Both the position numbers and the translations under genes were made by a program. Positions 52,469 through 59,809 of a stretch of DNA of 64,000 nucleotides are shown here, piece after piece. Source of the DNA: Nibribacter roseus (GTDB taxonomy: Bacteria > Bacteroidota > Bacteroidia > Cytophagales > Hymenobacteraceae); contig NZ_JBHSYQ010000003.1 of the NCBI RefSeq assembly GCF_042662225.1, positions 558,001 to 622,000 on the forward strand, in the 5' to 3' direction. Under the pieces are notes generated by a model that searched no databases, was not told where the DNA came from, and saw only the letters and a program-made list of their open reading frames with translations. Positions within the stretch are counted from its first letter, which is position 1. Each line of letters starts with the position of its first letter.

Positions 52469-52474
52469 AACAAA

Positions 52475-52951
52475 TTACCGCAGACGATCCATTGACCGTA
52501 CCAAATCCTCATCACGCTTGATGAAGCGGTTGGCTAGCACGTTGCAAAGCAAACCTACGGCCGGAATGTAGAAACCAGCTAAATAATCTCCTTCGGATTG
52601 AGTTTTCACCAGGTCTTCGCCTACGTAAGAAGAGAAGTAGAAAATGCAGCCCATCAGGCCAGCCATCACCAAAGAATTAAGCATACCCAATTTCATTTGG
52701 GTAAGGCGGTTCTTGTACTGGAAAATCTCGTACAAGGCAATGGCTGCGGCGGCTACGGCTAAAATAGCAATGAAAATGGTGTTGGTGGTGGCCGCTCCTT
52801 CAGCTGCGTCTACCGGACCTAACTGATATGCGTTGAGCACATATTCCTGACCCGAGGCAGGATCGGTTTTGGCCCACATTGGTAAGTACAGCAGGCTAAT
52901 CATAGCCAATACTATCAAAAACAGAAACACGCTTTGGACTCTTTGGATCAT
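52475..52951 (-). CDS. DUF4293 membrane protein
   Basis: 158 residues with four membrane helices (about 5-25, 50-72, 82-102, 115-135). The conserved start MIQRVQSVFLFLIVLAMISLLYLPMW identifies DUF4293, a Bacteroidota family of unknown function. The C-terminus (VLANRFIKRDEDLVRSMDRLR) is charged and conserved. It is divergent from the thiolase gene, 69 nt apart. Confidence 0.88.
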   Translation of the reverse strand: MIQRVQSVFLFLIVLAMISLLYLPMWAKTDPASGQEYVLNAYQLGPVDAAEGAATTNTIFIAILAVAAAAIALYEIFQYKNRLTQMKLGMLNSLVMAGLMGCIFYFSSYVGEDLVKTQSEGDYLAGFYIPAVGLLCNVLANRFIKRDEDLVRSMDRLR

Positions 52952-52994
52952 ATAAGGGTTTTTTAACTTGCAGAGAATTGTAAAATTGGTGTTG

Positions 52995-53002
52995 CAAAGC
53001 TA
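52995..53002 (-). promoter_or_regulatory. Bacteroidota -7 box for the DUF4293 gene
   Basis: TAGCTTTG on the minus strand fits TAnnTTTG, 44 nt before the start. Confidence 0.45.
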
Positions 53003-53020
53003 CACAAAACTTGGAAAAAC

Positions 53021-54226
53021 ATGGCGCAAGAAGCATATATCATAGACATAGTACGCACACCGGTAGGTAAATACGGAGGTTCCCTCAGCACCGTTCGGCC
53101 AGATGATCTGGTTGCGCACGTGATCAAAGAGTTGATGGCTCGTAATGCTGAAGTCAATCCGGAAGAGGTGGAAGAAGTCATTTTAGGCGCCGCAAACCAG
53201 GCCGGCGAGGACAACCGTAACGTAGCCCGCATGGCCGCTTTGCTGGCTGGTTTGCCCGCGGAAGTAGGCGGAGTAACCGTGAACCGGTTGTGTGCATCGG
53301 GCTTGCAGTCTATCGCCGATGCCGCCCGTGCCATCAAAGCCGGCGAGGGCGACGTGTTCATTGCCGGAGGTGTAGAAAGCATGACCCGAGCGCCTTTTGT
53401 GATGGCTAAGTCAGAGTCAGCTTGGGGGCGCACGCCCGAAATCTACGACACTACCATTGGCTGGCGCTTCACCAATCCGGTATTGTCTAAACTGTACCAC
53501 CCATTCGCTATGGGGGAGACCGCCGAGAATGTAGCCAAGAAATGGAACATTTCCAGAGAAGCGCAAGACGCCTTTGCTCACCAATCGCAGACCCGTTACC
53601 AAGCAGCAGCCCAAGCGGGCAAATTTCAAGATGAGATTGTACCGGTACCGGTGCCTCAGAAGAAGGGAGAGCCGATTATGTTTGATTCGGATGAACATCC
53701 GCGCCTGTCGCCTATAGAGAAGCTGGCGGAGCTGAAACCTGCCTTCACCAAAGAAAATGGGACGGTGACTGCTGGGAATTCCTCTGGCATAAATGATGGT
53801 GCTGCTGCCGCCTTAATAGTAAGCGGTGATTTTCTGCGCAAGCATAATTTAAAGCCTATGGCTAGAATAGTGGCATCGGCGGTGGCTGGGGTAGATCCTG
53901 GGTGCATGGGCATTGGGCCTGTGCCGGCTACGCAAAAGGTGCTGCAGCGTGCGGGGCTGGAAGTAAAAGACCTTGACCTGATTGAGTTGAATGAAGCATT
54001 TGCGGCGCAGGCCGTGGCTTGTATGCAGGAACTTGGGTTAGAAGAAGAGAAAGTAAACGTGAACGGTGGTTCTATTGCCATCGGGCACCCGCTGGGAGCC
54101 AGCGGCACACGTATCACGGCTACCCTTCTTCATGAAATGAAGCGTCGTCCCGAGGCTAAATACGGCTTGGCCACCATGTGCGTAGGCGTGGGGCAGGGGC
54201 TGGCGGTGCTGTACGAGAAATGCTAG
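53021..54226 (+). CDS. Acetyl-CoA C-acyltransferase (thiolase)
   Basis: 401 residues, the length of FadA/PcaF-type thiolases. It cleaves 3-ketoacyl-CoA with CoA, or catalyses the reverse Claisen condensation. The catalytic residues are visible: Cys91 in NRLCASGLQS, His356 in IGHPLGASG and Cys387 in CVGVGQG. The neighbours do not say which pathway; with the acyl-CoA dehydrogenase and the 3HCDH-like protein elsewhere in the window, fatty-acid oxidation is the simplest reading. Start is the ATG at 53021. Confidence 0.93.
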   Translation: MAQEAYIIDIVRTPVGKYGGSLSTVRPDDLVAHVIKELMARNAEVNPEEVEEVILGAANQAGEDNRNVARMAALLAGLPAEVGGVTVNRLCASGLQSIADAARAIKAGEGDVFIAGGVESMTRAPFVMAKSESAWGRTPEIYDTTIGWRFTNPVLSKLYHPFAMGETAENVAKKWNISREAQDAFAHQSQTRYQAAAQAGKFQDEIVPVPVPQKKGEPIMFDSDEHPRLSPIEKLAELKPAFTKENGTVTAGNSSGINDGAAAALIVSGDFLRKHNLKPMARIVASAVAGVDPGCMGIGPVPATQKVLQRAGLEVKDLDLIELNEAFAAQAVACMQELGLEEEKVNVNGGSIAIGHPLGASGTRITATLLHEMKRRPEAKYGLATMCVGVGQGLAVLYEKC

Positions 54227-54302
54227 GCTTAAGCAATAACTGAGACTATAGCAGTAAAGGCTGCAAAATAAGGTAGCTGCAGCCCCAGAACCTACCTAAG
54301 TT

Positions 54303-54335
54303 AATCCCGTTTATTTAAGATAGACGGGATTTTTA
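54303..54335 (+). terminator. Intrinsic terminator after the thiolase gene
   Basis: 8-bp stem AATCCCGT/ACGGGATT followed by TTTTAT. Confidence 0.75.
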
Positions 54336-54441
54336 TATCTGTCTGTCAATAGGTTAAAAGCAAGCGTCATAAAGGTTTTAACTATTGACTTGGTCTGGCA
54401 CGGGTGTTGCAAAGACTGAGTCATATTTAAATCTTAGAAAA

Positions 54442-54885
54442 ATGAAACAGCTTGTCTTTATCTGGATACTAGGTTTGTTCTTGCTTGGGAGCGAGGAAAC
54501 CTTCGCACAAAATAAACTCTACCAACGTGATGCCGCCAAAAGAGCAAAACAGTTAGAAAAGGTTGAACGGCAGCGCGCCAAAGCAATTGCCAAGGCAAAC
54601 AAGGCAGATGCGAAGTACCAGCGGCAGTTTGCCAAGGCCAAGGAAAAATATGAGCACGACTTGGAGAACCTGAGGCTCCGTTACAACCGCAAACAGCATC
54701 AGCTGGTCAACAAATATGAAAGAACTGGAGCTGCCCCGCTTGAGTTGGAGCGTAAGATGCAGGCATTGAAGTCTGATTATGAAGCTGACCGGGCTACACT
54801 GCGAGACCGCTATGAACGCGACCGTAACAAACGGCAACTGGCGTGGGAAGCCTCAAGGCCAAAGATTTCACTTATTACACCGTAA
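54442..54885 (+). CDS. Exported coiled-coil protein, 147 aa
   Basis: 147 residues from the ATG at 54442. A signal peptide (MKQLVFIWILGLFLLGSEETFA) is followed by a nearly pure charged coiled coil (about 30-140, rich in Lys, Arg, Glu, Gln: RAKQLEKVERQRAKAIAKA and so on). It would be a basic periplasmic helical rod. No named family. The longer frame from 54385 was rejected because the signal peptide begins at 54442. It ends in a clear terminator. Confidence 0.7.
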   Translation: MKQLVFIWILGLFLLGSEETFAQNKLYQRDAAKRAKQLEKVERQRAKAIAKANKADAKYQRQFAKAKEKYEHDLENLRLRYNRKQHQLVNKYERTGAAPLELERKMQALKSDYEADRATLRDRYERDRNKRQLAWEASRPKISLITP

Positions 54886-54909
54886 GTTTTAAAATTACTA
54901 CCATAGCTG

Positions 54910-54941
54910 GGGCGGCTTCTGAAAAGAGCCGCCCTTTTTTT
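54910..54941 (+). terminator. Intrinsic terminator after the coiled-coil gene
   Basis: 8-bp stem GGGCGGCT/AGCCGCCC followed by seven T. Confidence 0.85.
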
Positions 54942-54979
54942 GTGTGCGCTTGTAGGAAAGTTGCTTGCCACGGAATCTG

Positions 54980-54987
54980 TATCTTTG
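54980..54987 (+). promoter_or_regulatory. -7 promoter box immediately before truA
   Basis: TATCTTTG fits TAnnTTTG; TTG at 54961-54963 lies 16 nt upstream. It ends only three nt before the truA ATG, so transcription would start at or just inside the start codon. Confidence 0.4.
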
Positions 54988-54990
54988 TGC

Positions 54991-55794
54991 ATGCGGTATT
55001 TTTTAGACGTGGCGTATGACGGAACTCGTTTCCATGGTTGGCAGGTGCAGCCCAATGCCCTAACGGTACAAGAGGTGCTAGATGATTGCCTGCGCAAGGT
55101 GTACCGACTGGAAGAAGTAGAGACCATAGGCAGTGGCCGTACCGATACCGGCGTGCATGCGCGCCAGCAGTGGGTGCACGTAGACCTTCCCCAAGTGCTA
55201 AATACTGAGGAAATAAAGTACAAGCTCAACCGGATTCTGCCTCCAGACATAGCCATTCAAACAGTTTGTGGGGTAGGGCCAGAAGCACATACCCGCTTTG
55301 ACGCCGTCAGCCGGACGTATAAATACCACATCACCTTAGAGAAAAATCCGTTTCTGGTGCATCAGGCTTATTATTTGTCCAGAACGCCAGATGTTAGCTT
55401 ATTGAACGAGGCTGCCCAAGTACTGCTGGAACTGGAAGATTTTACCACTTTCTCAAAAGTAAAAGGAGATACCAAACACTACCGCTGTACTATCATGCAT
55501 GCTCAATGGCAGCAAGAGGAGGGGCAACTGGTCTTCACCATCAAAGCTAACCGGTTTCTGCGCGGCATGGTGCGGTTAGTAGTGGGTACACTGTTAGATG
55601 TGGGCAAAGGCAAACTGACGGTGGCGCAGTTTAGAGAAGCCATAGAAAAACAAGACCGTAGCCTGGCCAGTGGGGCCGCTCCTGCCCAAGGACTTTACCT
55701 GCACCGCGTTGAGTACCCTGAGCAATACTTTGCCGTGCAGCAAGTACTCTTCGAAAAAGTGGCAGCAGAAGAAGCAACTAAAGAAAAGGAGTAA
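54991..55794 (+). CDS. truA: tRNA pseudouridine(38-40) synthase TruA
   Basis: 267 residues from the ATG at 54991. It isomerises uridines 38-40 in tRNA anticodon stem-loops. The catalytic aspartate is in GSGRTDTGVHA (Asp52); FHGWQVQP near the start and the RFLRGMVR motif in the C-terminal half are conserved. The frame starting at 54940 adds unconserved residues through the promoter box. The -7 box ends three nt before the ATG, suggesting a leaderless or near-leaderless message. Confidence 0.95.
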   Translation: MRYFLDVAYDGTRFHGWQVQPNALTVQEVLDDCLRKVYRLEEVETIGSGRTDTGVHARQQWVHVDLPQVLNTEEIKYKLNRILPPDIAIQTVCGVGPEAHTRFDAVSRTYKYHITLEKNPFLVHQAYYLSRTPDVSLLNEAAQVLLELEDFTTFSKVKGDTKHYRCTIMHAQWQQEEGQLVFTIKANRFLRGMVRLVVGTLLDVGKGKLTVAQFREAIEKQDRSLASGAAPAQGLYLHRVEYPEQYFAVQQVLFEKVAAEEATKEKE

Positions 55795-55803
55795 AATTAT
55801 CTT

Positions 55804-55843
55804 CTGTTTTCGGACTGTTTTTGAAAAATCACGCCAAAAACGG
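55804..55843. repeat. Palindromic intergenic repeat, copy 19
   Basis: CTGTTTTCGGACTGTTTTTG with right arm ACGCCAAAAACGG, nine nt after truA. Confidence 0.75.
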
Positions 55844-56096
55844 TAGCTCAAAAGACCTAGCAGTGTCTTTCAGACCTGCTAGTGTCTGTGCCAGTAGGCG
55901 CTGCCTAAGGGCTTTCACTACCTACGCAGCAACGCCAATCAGGAGATTGGCTGTCCAATGGTGCGTAGAGCGCTGCGCTAACTCTGCGCACAACAACAAC
56001 AACAACAAATCCCACAGCTAATCTATTGCCAGCTTTAGTAATTGGTTGGTATAATAGGGGAGACGAGGTCACCGGTAAATTGCGTGGTTTATTATG

Positions 56097-56104
56097 TACT
56101 TTTG
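56097..56104 (+). promoter_or_regulatory. -7 promoter box upstream of the MsbA-like gene
   Basis: TACTTTTG fits TAnnTTTG; it would give a leader of about 130 nt containing palindrome copy 20. Confidence 0.4.
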
Positions 56105-56118
56105 CAGTGGAAGTTGAT

Positions 56119-56156
56119 CTGTTTTTGAGTTGAAATTGGAAAAATAGCCTCAAAAC
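56119..56156. repeat. Palindromic intergenic repeat, copy 20 (diverged)
   Basis: CTGTTTTTGAGTTGAAATTGG with right arm AGCCTCAAAAC. It lies in the likely 5' leader of the ABC exporter gene. Confidence 0.6.
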
Positions 56157-56239
56157 CCGCACATCTTCCTGTTTGCTGTACCTGCAGCCAAACGTTCTGC
56201 GTTAGCAGGAACAGCTATATTCTATAAGAGATTCTATAC

Positions 56240-58006
56240 ATGAGTGAAATAGGCGGTGCCAAAACCGGAAGTGCTTTTGATTGGGAGGTGTTGCGGAAGA
56301 TTTTCCGTTTCGTGACGCCGTACCGCAAGGTGTTCTGGTTTGTGGTGTTTTTAACGGTGGCCTCGGCAGTGTTGGCCACCATCAGACCATTCCTGATCCA
56401 GGAAATGGTGGACAAGGAAATTCTGCAGTACGATTGGCAGGGCGTGAACAAGATGTTTATCTGGCTTATTGTGCTGCTGGTGTTTCATACGGGCGTGTCT
56501 TACCTGCACACCTACTTTGCGGGTTGGCTAGGCCAGCACGTGGTGCGTGACATACGGGTGAAACTGTATGAACACATCCTCAAGCTTCGGCTGAAGTTCT
56601 ATGACCGCACGCCCATTGGCACCCTGGTGACCCGCAACGTGAGCGATGTGGAAACGCTCTCTGATGTGTTCTCAGAAGGTTTGGCCGCCATGATTGGTGA
56701 TGTGCTGCAGCTGATCTTCATCTTGATTTACATGTTCTGGATTGACTGGAAGCTGACGCTGGTGAGCCTTTCCATGTTCCCGCTGCTCATCATCAGTACC
56801 TATATTTTCAAGGAGAAAGTAAAAGCTTCTTTCCAGGAAGTGCGGGGCGCGGTGGCCAAACTCAACGCCTTCGTGCAGGAACACCTGACGGGCATGATGG
56901 TGGTGCAGATCTTCAACAACGAAGCCCGCGAGATGAAAAAGTTCGAGGCCATCAACAAAGAGCACACCAAGGCCAACATCAAATCGGTGCTGTATTACTC
57001 GGTGTACTTTCCGGTGGCCGAGGTGATTGGTGCGGCAGGTACTGGTTTGCTGGTGTGGTACGGAGCCAAAGGCGTGATTCAGGATACGGTGACCTTGGGT
57101 TCGCTCATTGCCTTTATCATGTACATTTCCATGTTCTTCCGGCCCATCCGGCAAATTGCCGATCGGTTCAATACGCTACAGCTGGGTGTGGTAAGCTCAG
57201 AGCGCATCATGAAGCTGCTGGAAAGCCAGGAAATGATTTCTGATTCAGGTTCCCACAAGCCTGAAACCATCAAAGGCAACGTCTCTTTTGAGAATGTGTG
57301 GTTTGCGTATAATGAAGAAGACTGGGTCTTGCGCGGAATTTCATTTGATGTAAAGGCAGGACAAACAGTAGCATTGGTAGGTGCCACGGGCGCGGGTAAA
57401 ACTTCCATCATCAACCTACTCAGCCGCTTTTATGAGATAAATAAAGGCGTTATACAGGTAGACGGCCACAACATCAAAGACTTTGACTTAGATACTTTGC
57501 GAAGCCACATTGGAGTGGTGCTGCAAGATGTCTTCCTGTTCTCGGGTACCATTGCCGACAACATTAGCTTGGGCAACAAAGAAATTACCGAAGAACAGAT
57601 GTGGCATGCCGCCAGGTTGGTAGGAGCCGACAAGTTTATTGAGCGTTTGCCCGGAGGCTTACAGTACAACGTGATGGAACGCGGAGCTACGCTCTCTGTA
57701 GGGCAGCGGCAGCTGATTTCGTTTGTACGGGCTATGGTGTACAACCCCAAAATCATCATTCTTGATGAGGCTACTTCCAGCGTTGACTCTGAAACCGAAG
57801 AACTGATTCAGTTTGCAATTGCGCAGCTTATGCAGGGCCGTACCTCTATTGTGATTGCGCACCGCCTGAGCACCATTCAGAAAGCAGATAACATCATTGT
57901 GCTGGACCGCGGCGAGATAAAAGAAAGTGGCCGCCATGAAGAACTGCTGCAGACTGGTGGCTACTATGCCCAACTGCACGAGATGCAATACAAGAATTTC
58001 GTTTAG
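56240..58006 (+). CDS. MsbA-like ABC exporter (permease-ATPase half transporter)
   Basis: 588 residues. A six-helix exporter domain (about 30-310) is followed by an ABC ATPase: Walker A GATGAGKTS, signature LSVGQRQLISFVRA, Walker B IIILDEATSSVD and the H-loop AHRLS. It is the homodimeric half-transporter type that includes MsbA (lipid A-core flippase) and multidrug exporters; Bacteroidota hold several, so the substrate is undetermined. The second residue of the ABC signature is Val where Gly is canonical (LSVGQ), a substitution I recall from this lineage. Start is the ATG at 56240. Confidence 0.9.
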   Translation: MSEIGGAKTGSAFDWEVLRKIFRFVTPYRKVFWFVVFLTVASAVLATIRPFLIQEMVDKEILQYDWQGVNKMFIWLIVLLVFHTGVSYLHTYFAGWLGQHVVRDIRVKLYEHILKLRLKFYDRTPIGTLVTRNVSDVETLSDVFSEGLAAMIGDVLQLIFILIYMFWIDWKLTLVSLSMFPLLIISTYIFKEKVKASFQEVRGAVAKLNAFVQEHLTGMMVVQIFNNEAREMKKFEAINKEHTKANIKSVLYYSVYFPVAEVIGAAGTGLLVWYGAKGVIQDTVTLGSLIAFIMYISMFFRPIRQIADRFNTLQLGVVSSERIMKLLESQEMISDSGSHKPETIKGNVSFENVWFAYNEEDWVLRGISFDVKAGQTVALVGATGAGKTSIINLLSRFYEINKGVIQVDGHNIKDFDLDTLRSHIGVVLQDVFLFSGTIADNISLGNKEITEEQMWHAARLVGADKFIERLPGGLQYNVMERGATLSVGQRQLISFVRAMVYNPKIIILDEATSSVDSETEELIQFAIAQLMQGRTSIVIAHRLSTIQKADNIIVLDRGEIKESGRHEELLQTGGYYAQLHEMQYKNFV

Positions 58007-58015
58007 AGTACCTTG

Positions 58016-58055
58016 CTGTTTTAGGTCTGTTTTTTTAAAAAAGTAGCCCTAAAAC
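58016..58055. repeat. Palindromic intergenic repeat, copy 21
   Basis: CTGTTTTAGGTCTGTTTTTT with right arm GTAGCCCTAAAAC, nine nt after the ABC exporter stop. Confidence 0.75.
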
Positions 58056-58074
58056 AAAAATCAGGGGCATCTTT

Positions 58075-58108
58075 ATTCATTCATACACCCACTCATTCAC
58101 TCATTAAT
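58075..58108. repeat. Octad-word array upstream of the GyrI-like gene
   Basis: Degenerate 8-nt words (ATTCATTC, ATACACCC, ACTCATTC, ACTCATTA) end three nt before the start codon. Same word type as beside ridA. Confidence 0.6.
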
Positions 58109-58111
58109 TTC

Positions 58112-58633
58112 ATGAACAAGAAGTTTCTCATCTACATGGTTATAGTAGCCGCCGTAGCGGTAGGTATTTATGCGTATGTAGGTGGCTTTACAGAAGTGAA
58201 AATAACCCAGACCGCCACTTCAGAGATTGTTATGGCCGGTAAACCTTTTGAGGGCGACCCTGAATCTGAGAAGTTGGGAGACATTTATCTGGAAGTAGGC
58301 AAAGCGGTAGAGCAGAAACAGCTCCCTGGTGACTTAGGAGGCATTTTCTACAATAACCCTACTAAGGAAACCAAAAAGGTAAAAGCATTTATTGGTGTGA
58401 TAGTGCCTGATTCATCGGTAACATTACCCGCTGGTTTTGAATTAAGGAGAGTGGCCGCCGGCGAACCAGTGCTACAAGGCACTATAGACGCCAGTATGAT
58501 GATTGCGCCCAAAAAGCTATACTCTGCCTTGTTTGACTATTCAGAAGAGCATGATGTGAAACTGCAAGAGTTTTACATTGAGCGCTACCCAGAAAACAAG
58601 CCATCTGTTATTCAGATCAAGATACAGAAGTAG
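58112..58633 (+). CDS. Membrane-anchored GyrI-like/effector-binding domain protein
   Basis: 173 residues. One N-terminal membrane helix (about 5-25) is followed by a GyrI/SOUL-like small-molecule-binding fold (about 30-170: GGIFYNNPTKETKKVKAFIGVIVPDSS, LRRVAAGEPVLQGTIDASM). Related domains bind hydrophobic effectors in transcription regulators or occur alone, as in TEX264. There is no DNA-binding part, so a sensor or carrier at the membrane face is possible. It is convergent with the PhoD-like gene, one base between stops. Confidence 0.72.
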   Translation: MNKKFLIYMVIVAAVAVGIYAYVGGFTEVKITQTATSEIVMAGKPFEGDPESEKLGDIYLEVGKAVEQKQLPGDLGGIFYNNPTKETKKVKAFIGVIVPDSSVTLPAGFELRRVAAGEPVLQGTIDASMMIAPKKLYSALFDYSEEHDVKLQEFYIERYPENKPSVIQIKIQK

Positions 58634-58634
58634 G

Positions 58635-59708
58635 CTAGAAAGCTACGGTTTGGCTTAAATAGGTACGGTTGCGGTCCCCTTGTATTTGAAGGGCTACTTC
58701 TCTTTTTTCCCAATCAACCTGTATCAAGCCGAAATTTATCTTGGCAACTACCTCGCCTACTCTATGTTTGTTGGCGCCGGGCGCATAGTCTCTGCTAACG
58801 GTGTGGGTGAGGCCGCTGCTGGTTACCTCATAAACCGGCTGTGTTCTACCGTCCACTTCCAGCTGAGAAATTTCTGCCATGTGTCTGTCGCCAGACAGCA
58901 GAATGACACCCTCTGAATTAGTGCGGGAAATAAGCTTTAAGAGCCGTTCGCGACTTTTTGGGTAATCTGCCCATTTTTCTTCTGCGTGTTCTTCTGGTAT
59001 AATTTGGGTGCTGTTGCCAATAATGGTAAGCTGCGCAGGGTTGCTTCTAAGTTCTTTCTCCAGCCATTTCCACTGTGCTTCTCCTAATATGTCGGCGGTA
59101 GGGGCTTTACTTTTCTTCTGTTTTTTCTTCTTACTGTTCTTTTGTGCCGGTACTGGTTTTTCAGGGGCATCGCGGTGATAGCGGGTGTCTAATAAGATTA
59201 CTTTTACCTGCTGCCCTTTTGGCCCGTAGGTGTGGGCGCTATAAATGCCTTCTTGCTGCCGCAGCGGGCTATCTTCGGCTTCTCCAATAAAATCACAGAA
59301 CAAGCTCTGACTCTCTGCTTTGTCTTGGAACTCTTTGCCGGCACTTCCTTTGCCGTAGTCATTGTGATCCCAAGTGCCAATGATAGTTGTAGACTCGCGC
59401 AAAGCATTGTAGCCAGGTTCTTGTAGTTGTTGGTTATAGTTTGCCTTGAGAGCTTTTAGATCAGAGGCTTCTGTATCTACGTTACCGCCTAGCCATATCC
59501 AGAGCTGCGGACGGTTCATGAGAATGTCAGCCCAGAGTGGCTGAGGCAGATCACTGCGGTTGCAAGACCCGAAGGCAATGGTGGTAAGAGGTTTTGCCAC
59601 AGGAGCCTTCTTCTTGTTAGGTTTATCTTTTTCTGGTGCTACAGCTACACCGGGAATCAAGCTCAGCCAAATCAATATCAGAGAGAGAGAATTTAATATT
59701 AAAGCCAT
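58635..59708 (-). CDS. PhoD-like metallophosphatase with altered active site (copy A)
   Basis: 357 residues with an N-terminal signal or anchor (LILNSLSLILIWLSLIPGVAVA). The alkaline phosphatase D-like fold is shared with the neighbouring gene. But WLGDNIYA of that gene is WLGGNVDTEASD here, so a metal-binding Asp is lost, and WDDHDYG is WDHNDYG. LSGDRHMAE is kept. It also carries a lysine-rich insert (KNSKKKKQKKSKAPT). It may be catalytically impaired or have changed metal coordination. Paralogous to the gene at 59810-60874, 101 bp away, in the same orientation: an old tandem duplication. Confidence 0.82.
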   Translation of the reverse strand: MALILNSLSLILIWLSLIPGVAVAPEKDKPNKKKAPVAKPLTTIAFGSCNRSDLPQPLWADILMNRPQLWIWLGGNVDTEASDLKALKANYNQQLQEPGYNALRESTTIIGTWDHNDYGKGSAGKEFQDKAESQSLFCDFIGEAEDSPLRQQEGIYSAHTYGPKGQQVKVILLDTRYHRDAPEKPVPAQKNSKKKKQKKSKAPTADILGEAQWKWLEKELRSNPAQLTIIGNSTQIIPEEHAEEKWADYPKSRERLLKLISRTNSEGVILLSGDRHMAEISQLEVDGRTQPVYEVTSSGLTHTVSRDYAPGANKHRVGEVVAKINFGLIQVDWEKREVALQIQGDRNRTYLSQTVAF

Positions 59709-59809
59709 ACTATATATATAATAGATTTATATGGCTAAGGTAAAAATTTAGAGATCATCTTGTATAGAAAGCATAAGTAAATCTACTATTTATTGAAAAG
59801 TTAATACTC

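Larger units (their letters stand above)
55844..56239. other. Intergenic region with structured repeat segments upstream of the MsbA-like gene
   Basis: About 395 bp without a supported gene. It holds an imperfect direct repeat GACCTAGCAGTGTCT / GACCTGCTAGTGTCT (55855-55890) and a nested hairpin (55922-55968: outer CTACGCA/TGCGTAG, inner GCCAATC/GATTGGC with loop AGGA). It also holds a (CAA)6 microsatellite at 55991-56008, a TACTTTTG promoter box and palindrome copy 20. Confidence 0.55.

Noticed and set aside
56672..57154. 160-codon minus-strand frame rich in His and Gln
   Set aside because: Antisense to the membrane domain of the ABC exporter; composition is typical of a shadow frame.
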